DNA of 5,893 bases, from contig DWUW01000144.1 of the NCBI GenBank assembly GCA_019120525.1, positions 1 through 5,893 on the forward strand, read 5' to 3'. Source of the stretch: Candidatus Eisenbergiella stercorigallinarum. GTDB taxonomy: Bacteria; Bacillota; Clostridia; Lachnospirales; Lachnospiraceae. This document shows positions 1 through 4,896 of this stretch, piece after piece. The stretch's first letter is position 1, and every line of letters starts with the position of its first letter. Below the pieces are notes generated by a model. That model did not search any database. It saw nothing but the letters and a program-made list of their open reading frames with translations, and was not told where the DNA came from. The position numbers and the translations under genes were made by a program.

Positions 1-864
1 TGCGACGTTTCTCTCTCCGAGCACAGAAACGGCACTCTGGTCTGCCACTACTGCGGCTATACGCGGCCGGCGGTGCAAATCTGCCCGGAATGTGGCTCCC
101 GCTATATTCTGGGCTTCCGGGCGGGAACCGAACAGATCGAGGAGCAGCTTCACCGGATGTATCCGGACAAAAAAGTGCTGCGGATGGACGCGGACACCAC
201 CCGGAAGAAGGAGAGCTATGAACAGATCCTCGCCTCCTTTGCCGCCGGGGAGGCGGATGTGCTGGTGGGCACCCAGATGATCGTGAAGGGACACGATTTT
301 CCGGCAGTCACCCTCATGGGAATCCTGGCGGCGGATATGTCCCTTTCCGCCTCGGACTACCGGGCGTCGGAGCGCACCTTTCAGCTTCTGACCCAGGCGG
401 CGGGCCGGGCGGGCCGGGGCAGCCGCCCCGGCGAGGTGGTGATCCAGACCTACCAGCCGGAGCACTACAGCATCGTCCACGCGGCGGCGCAGGATTACGA
501 CGGCTTTTATGAGGAGGAGATCCTGTACCGGAAGCTTCTCTCCTATCCGCCTGCCGCCCACATCCTGGCCGTCCAGATCGGAGCGGCGCAGGAGGAGGCG
601 GGAGCGGCGCTTGCAAAACGGCTTTCCCTGCTGGCCGGGGATCTTCCGGAGGGGAGCTTTCTCATCGGTCCGGCGCCCGCCTCCATCGGAAAGATCAGCG
701 ACGTATACCGCTTTGTCATCTATGTCAAAAGTCCGGATTACGATGTGCTCATCCGCGTCAAGGACCGGATGGAGAGCTGGCTGAAGGGACAGGAGGACAG
801 AGACGGGAGAGAGGGAAGAAGCAGGACGGTACAGTTTGATTTTGACCCGATGAACCCATTTTGA
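1..864 (+). CDS. priA: Primosomal protein N' (PriA helicase), C-terminal part, truncated by window start
   Basis: PriA is the superfamily 2 DNA helicase that recognises abandoned replication forks and reloads the replicative helicase. The frame is open from base 1 with no start, so about 287 residues of a protein usually near 730-800 residues are present. The window opens in the middle of the eight-cysteine zinc-binding module: one Cys of the CPxCD type at residue 1, then CHYC (about residues 15-18) and CPEC (about 28-31). After it come the helicase motifs: VLRMDADTT, motif V (GTQMIVKGHDFP) with the ILAADMSLS stretch, and motif VI (QAAGRAGRG, then PGEVVIQTYQPEH). The C-terminal domain starts near YRKLLSYPPAAH and ends FDFDPMNPF followed by TGA. 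All of this is typical of PriA and I see no frameshift. The GTG at 73 is an internal Val codon, not a start. It lies upstream of def, as in many Firmicutes. Confidence 0.96.
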   Translation, partial: CDVSLSEHRNGTLVCHYCGYTRPAVQICPECGSRYILGFRAGTEQIEEQLHRMYPDKKVLRMDADTTRKKESYEQILASFAAGEADVLVGTQMIVKGHDFPAVTLMGILAADMSLSASDYRASERTFQLLTQAAGRAGRGSRPGEVVIQTYQPEHYSIVHAAAQDYDGFYEEEILYRKLLSYPPAAHILAVQIGAAQEEAGAALAKRLSLLAGDLPEGSFLIGPAPASIGKISDVYRFVIYVKSPDYDVLIRVKDRMESWLKGQEDRDGREGRSRTVQFDFDPMNPF

Positions 865-956
865 GAACGGAAAAAATACATGGATCATATAAAAAAACGC
901 CCTTTGGCCGCGCCGTATGCTCCGGCGTCCGCCAGGCGTTGAAACGGAGGAAAAAA
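865..956 (+). promoter_or_regulatory. priA-def spacer with stem-loop leader (hairpin 896-940)
   Basis: The 92 bases between priA and def contain a compound stem-loop. The base stem is AACGCC (896-901) with GGCGTT (935-940). After a 3-base bulge, TGGC (905-908) pairs with GCCA (931-934), and after a small internal loop CGCCG (911-915) pairs with CGGCG (923-927), leaving a 7-base loop. The hairpin is preceded by seven A's (891-897) and not followed by a T run, so it does not look like a terminator on this strand. It ends five bases before the def ribosome binding site and leaves that site free. It may stabilise or process the mRNA; that role is inference. A promoter-like TTGAGA (861-866) with CATATA (886-891) has a 19-base spacer and is weak. 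Confidence 0.45.
946..950 (+). promoter_or_regulatory. Ribosome binding site of def
   Basis: GGAGG followed by six A's before the ATG at 957. This is a near-ideal Shine-Dalgarno sequence at good spacing, and it fixes the def start at 957 rather than at the upstream in-frame TTG at 861. Confidence 0.85.
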
Positions 957-1424
957 ATGGCAATCAGAAATATCAGAACGATCGGAGATCCCATCCTGGA
1001 AAAGATCAGCAAGGAGGTGAAGGAGATGACGCCCCGCACGCGGGAGCTCATCGACGACATGCTGGAAACCATGTATGAAGCCAACGGCGTGGGCCTTGCC
1101 GCCCCCCAGGTGGGCGTGCTCAAGCGCATCGTGGTCATCGACGTGACCGGGGAGGACCCGATCGTTCTCATCAATCCCCGCATCATGGAGACCAGCGGCG
1201 AACAGACCGGCGGCGAGGGCTGCCTTTCCGTTCCCGGAAAGAGCGGCGTCGTCACCAGGCCCAATTACGTGAAGGTGAAGGCCTATGACCGGGACATGAA
1301 CCCCATCGAGCTGGAAGGCATGGAGCTTCTGGCACGGGCCTTCTGCCATGAGATCGACCATCTGGACGGACACCTGTACGTGGAAAAGGTGGAAGGCGAG
1401 CTGGCCGATGTGGAGGAGGAATAG
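957..1424 (+). CDS. def: Peptide deformylase
   Basis: Def is a cytosolic metalloenzyme that removes the formyl group from N-formylmethionine of nascent proteins; it reverses at the protein level what Fmt, encoded next, adds at the tRNA level. The product has 155 residues, at the short end for the family (E. coli about 169). All three family motifs are visible: motif 1 GVGLAAPQ (residues 44-51, with Gln51), motif 2 EGCLS (87-91, metal ligand Cys89) and motif 3 HEIDH (131-135, ligands His131 and His135, catalytic Glu132). The acidic tail (GELADVEEE) is common in clostridial forms. The ATG at 957 is chosen because it follows a GGAGG at 946-950 and gives the canonical beginning MAIRNIRTIGDP. The reading frame stays open upstream to a TTG at 861, but that stretch carries the spacer hairpin and no family similarity. 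It is followed by an unusual 240-base gap before fmt. Confidence 0.97.
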   Translation: MAIRNIRTIGDPILEKISKEVKEMTPRTRELIDDMLETMYEANGVGLAAPQVGVLKRIVVIDVTGEDPIVLINPRIMETSGEQTGGEGCLSVPGKSGVVTRPNYVKVKAYDRDMNPIELEGMELLARAFCHEIDHLDGHLYVEKVEGELADVEEE

Positions 1425-1459
1425 TGTGACAAATAAGCCTGATGGCTTATTTGTCACAC
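1424..1459 (+). repeat. Hairpin 1 of the def-fmt gap
   Basis: A perfect 16-bp stem, 1424-1439 (GTGTGACAAATAAGCC) with 1444-1459, closed by a TGAT tetraloop. It starts on the last base of the def stop codon. There is no T run after it (CGGCAA follows), so it is not a canonical intrinsic terminator. A stem at the 3' end of def could protect the upstream mRNA from 3' exonucleases; that is inference. Confidence 0.85.
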
Positions 1460-1460
1460 G

Positions 1461-1493
1461 GCAATTTGTGCCGGAGCGTCACAAATTGCTTTT
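1461..1493 (+). terminator. Hairpin 2 of the def-fmt gap, weak terminator-like
   Basis: A perfect 10-bp stem GCAATTTGTG (1461-1470) with CACAAATTGC (1480-1489), a 9-base loop (1471-1479) and a following TTTT (1490-1493). The stem is AT-rich and the T tract short, so termination would be weak; it could act as a partial attenuator between def and fmt. The loop is exactly complementary to 1540-1548. An alternative shorter hairpin, CGGCA (1459-1463) with TGCCG (1469-1473), would exclude this one. Confidence 0.4.
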
Positions 1494-1501
1494 AGGCATC
1501 T

Positions 1502-1525
1502 GAGAAATCGCATTCGCGATTTCTC
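1502..1525 (+). repeat. Hairpin 3 of the def-fmt gap
   Basis: A perfect 10-bp stem GAGAAATCGC (1502-1511) with GCGATTTCTC (1516-1525) and an ATTC loop. It is followed by TTCGCCCC, not by a T run. Its sequence is unrelated to hairpins 1 and 2. Confidence 0.8.
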
Positions 1526-1539
1526 TTCGCCCCGTCGCT

Positions 1540-1555
1540 ACGCTCCGGAACGGAG
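1540..1555 (+). repeat. Short hairpin 4 and segment complementary to the loop of hairpin 2
   Basis: CTCCG (1543-1547) can pair with CGGAG (1551-1555) across a GAA loop, a small 5-bp hairpin. The overlapping nonamer ACGCTCCGG (1540-1548) is the exact reverse complement of the 9-base loop of hairpin 2 (1471-1479), so this segment may pair upstream instead. Confidence 0.5.
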
Positions 1556-1562
1556 ATTGAAA

Positions 1563-1603
1563 AGAAACTCTAAGGCGTCAGAAGACGCCGCCTAAGAGTT
1601 TCT
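1563..1603 (+). repeat. Hairpin 5 of the def-fmt gap (two-part stem)
   Basis: The outer stem is AGAAACTCT (1563-1571) with AGAGTTTCT (1595-1603), 9 bp and perfect. The inner stem is GGCGTC (1574-1579) with GACGCC (1584-1589), 6 bp and perfect, with an AGAA loop. The two are joined by an asymmetric internal loop (1572-1573 against 1590-1594). In an alternative register the outer stem continues to 13 positions with one A-A mismatch. No T run follows. Confidence 0.8.
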
Positions 1604-1615
1604 AAGTTTCATGCC

Positions 1616-1642
1616 GAAGAATGGCCCTTCGGGCCATTCTTC
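1616..1642 (+). repeat. Hairpin 6 of the def-fmt gap
   Basis: A perfect 12-bp stem GAAGAATGGCCC (1616-1627) with GGGCCATTCTTC (1631-1642) and a three-base TTC loop. It ends nine bases before the fmt ribosome binding site (1652-1656) and does not include it. An ATG at 1611, in frame with fmt, lies just ahead of this hairpin but has no ribosome binding site. Confidence 0.85.
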
Positions 1643-1651
1643 CAGAGTTGT

Positions 1652-1656
1652 GGAGG
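1652..1656 (+). promoter_or_regulatory. Ribosome binding site of fmt
   Basis: GGAGG with eight bases to the GTG at 1665. It fixes a GTG start for fmt. An out-of-frame ATG at 1663 overlaps that GTG and is followed at once by TGA. Confidence 0.85.
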
Positions 1657-1664
1657 TGGTAAAT

Positions 1665-2597
1665 GTGAAAATCGTTTTCATGGGAACGCCGGAGCTGGCG
1701 GCGGGGGTATTGAAGTCGCTGTATGAAGCGGGACATGAGATTGTCGCCGTGGTGACCCAGCCGGATAAGCCGAAGGGCAGGAGCAAAACGCCGCAGATGT
1801 CCCCGGTGAAGGAATTCGCCCTGAAAAAGGGCATCGAGGTCTTTCAGCCGGTCCGCATCCGAAAGCCCGAGGCGGTGGAAAAGCTGAAGGAATACGACGC
1901 GGAGGTGTTCGTGGTGGCCGCCTTCGGCCAGATCCTCTCTCAGGAGATCCTGGATATGCCGAAATACGGCTGCATCAACGTGCACGCCTCCCTGCTTCCC
2001 GCTTACAGAGGGTCCGCGCCCATCCAGTGGTGCATCCTCAACGGGGAAGAAAAGACGGGCGTGACCATCATGCAGATGGACGCCGGGATCGATACGGGAG
2101 ACATGCTTCTGAAAAAGGAGGTTCCCATCCTGCCTTCCGACACGGCGGAAAGCCTGTCGGATAAGCTGGAGCAGGCAGGAGGAGAGGCGATCGTGGAAGC
2201 GCTTGCGCTTCTGGAGCGGGGAGAGCTGAAGGCCGTAGCGCAGAATGAGGCGGAAAGCAGCTATGTTTCCATGATCAATAAGGAAATGGGACGGATTGAT
2301 TTTTCCCGTTCCGCGGCAGAGATCGACCGGAGGATCCGGGGCCTGTACCCCTGGCCCGGCACCTTTACTTCTTATCAGGGAAAAACCCTGAAGCTCTGGG
2401 AGGCCGTCCCGCTTTCTGAGGAAACGGGCGGACAGCCCGGAAGCATTGAGCGGGTGGAGAAGGACGCCGTATATGTGAATACCGGAAAGGGTATTCTGAA
2501 AGTGACGCAGCTTCAGCTGGAAGGAAAGAAACGCATGCAGGTGAAGGACTTTCTGTTGGGCTGCAGGATGGAAAAAGGAGACATGTTAGGATGTTAG
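1665..2597 (+). CDS. fmt: Methionyl-tRNA formyltransferase
   Basis: Fmt transfers a formyl group from 10-formyltetrahydrofolate to the amino group of initiator Met-tRNA in the cytosol. With the GTG start the product has 310 residues, the normal family length. The N-terminal formyltransferase domain (about 1-200) begins MKIVFMGTPELA and has the tRNA-contacting loop around residues 33-47 (PDKPKGRSKTPQMSP). The active site is N105, H107 in INVHASLLPAYRG and D143 in MDAGIDTGDM. The C-terminal tRNA-binding domain begins near residue 207 and includes DFSRSAAEIDRRIRGLYPWPGTF. GTG 1665 is preferred because of the GGAGG at 1652-1656 and the canonical beginning. An in-frame ATG at 1611 would add 18 residues translated from hairpin DNA without a ribosome binding site. 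The gene ends MLGC-stop and overlaps the next gene by 7 bases, which suggests translational coupling. Confidence 0.97.
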   Translation: MKIVFMGTPELAAGVLKSLYEAGHEIVAVVTQPDKPKGRSKTPQMSPVKEFALKKGIEVFQPVRIRKPEAVEKLKEYDAEVFVVAAFGQILSQEILDMPKYGCINVHASLLPAYRGSAPIQWCILNGEEKTGVTIMQMDAGIDTGDMLLKKEVPILPSDTAESLSDKLEQAGGEAIVEALALLERGELKAVAQNEAESSYVSMINKEMGRIDFSRSAAEIDRRIRGLYPWPGTFTSYQGKTLKLWEAVPLSEETGGQPGSIERVEKDAVYVNTGKGILKVTQLQLEGKKRMQVKDFLLGCRMEKGDMLGC

Positions 2598-2598
2598 G
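2583..2598 (+). repeat. 8-bp tandem duplication at the fmt/peptidase junction
   Basis: ATGTTAGG occurs twice in direct succession (2583-2590 and 2591-2598). The first copy supplies codons Met-Leu near the end of fmt; the second contains the fmt stop in one frame and the start codon of the peptidase in another. The peptidase Shine-Dalgarno AAAGGAG (2574-2580) is ten bases from the second ATG. Removal of one copy would put fmt and the peptidase into a single open frame. Confidence 0.9.
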
Positions 2599-3301
2599 TT
2601 ACGGATACGGTTACTATTTTGACCCCACCTATATACTGGTCATCATCGGCGCGATCCTGTCCATCTGGGCGAGCAGCCGGGTGAACAGTACCTACGCGAA
2701 GTATTCCCGGGTGCGCAGCATGACGGGAATGACCGGCGCGGAGGCCGCAAGAAGGATCCTGGACTTTAACGGCCTTACCAACGTGCGCATCGAGCATGTG
2801 CGGGGAAACCTGACGGACCATTATGATCCGTCCGCCAAGGTGCTGCGCCTGTCCGACGCCACCTACGCTTCAGGCAGCGTGGCGGCCATCGGGGTGGCGG
2901 CGCATGAATGCGGCCATGCGGTGCAGGATAAGGAAAGCTACGCGCCGCTTCGCATCCGCACGGCGCTGGTTCCCGCGGCCAACCTGGGCTGTAAGCTTGG
3001 CATCCCGCTGGTGATCCTGGGCCTGATCCTTGGCCTGAACAGCACCCTCGCCATGATCGGCGTGTGGATCTTCGCGATCTCCGTGCTGTTTCAGATCGTG
3101 ACCCTGCCGGTGGAATACAACGCCTCCGGACGGGCGCTTCGGATGCTGGAGGACTATCATATTCTCGGCGGACAGGAAACGGAGATGGCAAGGAAGGTGC
3201 TCGGCGCGGCGGCGCTCACCTATGTGGCGGCGGCAGCCTCCAGCGTCCTGCAGCTTCTTAGGCTGTGGATCCTGGCGGGCGGGAACAGAAGGGACGACTG
3301 A
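2591..3301 (+). CDS. Membrane zinc metallopeptidase, YugP / Zn_peptidase_2 family
   Basis: A predicted integral-membrane neutral zinc peptidase of 236 residues, the usual length for the YugP-like family. The N-terminus is Gly/Tyr-rich (GYGYGYYFDPTY) and leads into a first membrane segment at about 14-29 (ILVIIGAILSIWASS). A soluble catalytic part follows with the zinc motif HECGH at 105-109 (ligands His105 and His109, catalytic Glu106). Hydrophobic segments lie at about 126-149 and 152-172, and LPVEYNAS provides the probable third ligand Glu175. A last hydrophobic stretch is at about 204-229. Substrates are not established for this family, so I give no gene symbol. It overlaps fmt by 7 bases and lies between fmt and rsmB, a frequent arrangement in clostridia. 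Its placement suggests co-expression rather than a proven role in N-terminal processing. The family call is firm; the biological role is open. Confidence 0.93.
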   Translation: MLGYGYGYYFDPTYILVIIGAILSIWASSRVNSTYAKYSRVRSMTGMTGAEAARRILDFNGLTNVRIEHVRGNLTDHYDPSAKVLRLSDATYASGSVAAIGVAAHECGHAVQDKESYAPLRIRTALVPAANLGCKLGIPLVILGLILGLNSTLAMIGVWIFAISVLFQIVTLPVEYNASGRALRMLEDYHILGGQETEMARKVLGAAALTYVAAAASSVLQLLRLWILAGGNRRDD

Positions 3302-3311
3302 GAGGAACCGA

Positions 3312-3344
3312 AAAAAGCCGGCAGAGGGAAGCGGCCGGCCTTTT
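3312..3344 (+). terminator. Weak terminator-like hairpin between peptidase gene and rsmB
   Basis: GCCGGC (3317-3322) pairs with GCCGGC (3334-3339) around an 11-base loop. AAAA (3312-3315) and TTTT (3341-3344) extend the stem after one A-C mismatch. The GC-rich stem followed by CTTTTC resembles a partial intrinsic terminator or attenuator. The T tract is short and the spacer holds no promoter I can recognise, so most transcription probably reads through into rsmB. Confidence 0.35.
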
Positions 3345-3354
3345 CAGGGAAAAT

Positions 3355-3361
3355 GGAGAGG
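3355..3361 (+). promoter_or_regulatory. Ribosome binding site of rsmB
   Basis: GGAGAGG, eight bases ahead of the ATG at 3370. It favours this start over the in-frame ATGs at 3403 and 3409, which have poorer upstream sequence, and over the open frame that runs back into the peptidase gene. Confidence 0.75.
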
Positions 3362-3369
3362 AACGGCAG

Positions 3370-4896
3370 ATGAAAAATCATTCCGACAGAAGCGGATCGC
3401 ATATGGACATGAGGGCGCTGGCCCTGGACCTATTGCTGGAGGCGGAGCGGGGGACGGAATACGAAGGCAGGCTGCTGAAGGATATGCTGGAAAAATATGA
3501 TTACCTGGACGGCAGGGAGAAGGCTTTTTTCAAGCGCCTGTCGGATGGCGTGACGGAAAGAAGGCTTCAGCTGGACTATGTGCTGGAACAGTTTTCCAGC
3601 GTCCCGGTGCGGAAGATGAAGCCCCTCATCCGCTGCATCCTGCGCATGGGGGCCTACCAGATCCTTTTTATGGACGGGGTGCCGGATTCCGCCGCCTGCA
3701 ACGAGGCGGTGAAGCTTGCGAAAAAACGCCGCTTCGGACAGCTGTCCGGCTTTGTGAACGGGGTGCTCAGAAGCCTCTGCGCCGGGAAAGACGCCATCGT
3801 CTGGCCCGACCGGGAAAAAGAACCCGTCCGTTTCCTTTCCCTGCGCTATTCCATGCCGGAATGGATCGTCCAAAGATGGATGGAGGAGTATGGAGAAAAG
3901 AGGACGGAAGCCATGCTCGCCGCCCTGCTGGAAGAACGTCCGCTGACCATCCGCCTGTCGGAACGGCTCTCCGGCGGGGAACAGAAAGCGCTTCTGGAAA
4001 AACTGGAGCAGGCGGGCTGCGCCCCTCATCCCCATCCGCTTTTTGCCGGGAACGGCCGCCCGGCCGTCTATACCCTGTCCCGGGCGGAGGGCATAGCAGG
4101 GCTTCCCGGCTTCGCGGAGGGAGCCTTCAGCGTACAGGACGCCGCGAGCATGCTGCCGGTGGAGTGCGCCGGACTGCGGGCAGGGACGGACAGGGATGAT
4201 CCGCCTGCGGACAGCCCTTCCGGCCTGCTCGTCGTGGACGTCTGCGCCGCTCCCGGCGGAAAGGCCTGTCAGGCGGCGGAGCGGCTTGGCGGGGCCGGCC
4301 GGGTGCTTGCCCGGGACCTGACGGAAGAAAAGGTCGGCCGCATACGGGAAAACGCCGCCAGGCTGCGGCTGCCCAACCTCGACGCACAGGTATGGGACGC
4401 CGGGATCCTGGATGAATCCCTTGTGGAAAAGGCGGATCTGGTGATCGCCGACCTGCCCTGCTCGGGGCTTGGCGTCATGGGAAGAAAGGCGGATATCCGC
4501 TGGCGGGCCACCCCCCGGAGCCTGGAAGAGGTGGCCGCCCTGCAGAGAAGGATCCTTGGCACGGTTTGGCGGTATGTAAAGCCCGGAGGGATCCTGGTAT
4601 ACAGTACCTGCACAGTCAGCCGGGAAGAAAATGAGGATACGGCGGCCTGGTTTTTGCAGCAGTATCCCTTTGAACCGGCCGGGCCCGCCATAACGCTTCC
4701 CGCTTCCTGCACGGAAGGGGAAGAGAAGGGCTGCGTCAGGCTGCTTCCCGGGGAAAACGGGACGGACGGCTTTTTCATCGCCTGTTTCCGGAGAAAGGAA
4801 GGAACGGATGGACATCAGATCCCTGACACTGGAAGAACTGAAAACGACCCTTGCGGAAAAGGGGGAGAAACCCTTCCGCGCGGCGCAGCTTTATGA
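3370..4896 (+). CDS. rsmB: 16S rRNA (cytosine-967-C5)-methyltransferase RsmB
   Basis: RsmB (Sun/Fmu) uses S-adenosylmethionine to make m5C967 in 16S rRNA. The product has 508 residues; family members are usually about 430-450. A NusB-like RNA-binding domain spans about 14-140, followed by a linker domain (YSMPEWIVQRW) and the Rossmann methyltransferase domain from about 250. Visible motifs are VQDAAS (255-260), the SAM loop CAAPGGK (292-298), DLPCSGLG with Cys364, and YSTCT with Cys414. In this family the Cys of the STC motif is the nucleophile and the Cys of PCSG assists product release. Two features explain the extra length: a hydrophilic insert at about 270-285 before the SAM loop, and a C-terminal tail after the normal family end (FFIACFRRK, to residue 476) of 32 residues, most of it translated from the start of rlmN in another frame. 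The alternative starts 3403 or 3409 would remove 11 or 13 residues. Confidence 0.95.
   Translation: MKNHSDRSGSHMDMRALALDLLLEAERGTEYEGRLLKDMLEKYDYLDGREKAFFKRLSDGVTERRLQLDYVLEQFSSVPVRKMKPLIRCILRMGAYQILFMDGVPDSAACNEAVKLAKKRRFGQLSGFVNGVLRSLCAGKDAIVWPDREKEPVRFLSLRYSMPEWIVQRWMEEYGEKRTEAMLAALLEERPLTIRLSERLSGGEQKALLEKLEQAGCAPHPHPLFAGNGRPAVYTLSRAEGIAGLPGFAEGAFSVQDAASMLPVECAGLRAGTDRDDPPADSPSGLLVVDVCAAPGGKACQAAERLGGAGRVLARDLTEEKVGRIRENAARLRLPNLDAQVWDAGILDESLVEKADLVIADLPCSGLGVMGRKADIRWRATPRSLEEVAALQRRILGTVWRYVKPGGILVYSTCTVSREENEDTAAWFLQQYPFEPAGPAITLPASCTEGEEKGCVRLLPGENGTDGFFIACFRRKEGTDGHQIPDTGRTENDPCGKGGETLPRGAAL

Noticed and set aside
861..893. Sigma-70-type promoter in front of def (TTGAGA with CATATA or TATAAA)
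   Set aside because: Spacing is 19 or 21 bases and the -10 match is poor; it is mentioned only as a weak possibility in the spacer entry.
861..956. N-terminal extension of def from TTG 861 (32 extra residues)
   Set aside because: No ribosome binding site at 861, the stretch contains the spacer stem-loop, and the ATG at 957 has GGAGG at ideal spacing and gives the canonical family N-terminus.
916..1548. Shared element TAYGCTCCGG in the def leader (916-925) and the def-fmt gap (1539-1548)
   Set aside because: A 10-base match with one mismatch between two spacers of this size is expected by chance, so it is not evidence of a common regulator site.
1424..1642. CRISPR array or tandem repeat reading of the def-fmt gap
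   Set aside because: The units are palindromes of different sequence and length; there is no recurring direct repeat with regular spacers and no cas gene nearby.
1611..1664. N-terminal extension of fmt from ATG 1611 (18 extra residues)
   Set aside because: It would be translated from hairpin 6, has no Shine-Dalgarno sequence, and precedes the canonical MKIVFMGTPE beginning at the GTG with GGAGG upstream.
3430..4815. Long open frame on the minus strand opposite rsmB
   Set aside because: High-GC codon bias leaves the antisense frame free of stops; the product is low-complexity, Pro/Gly/Arg-rich, without any family motif, and lies fully opposite a certain gene.
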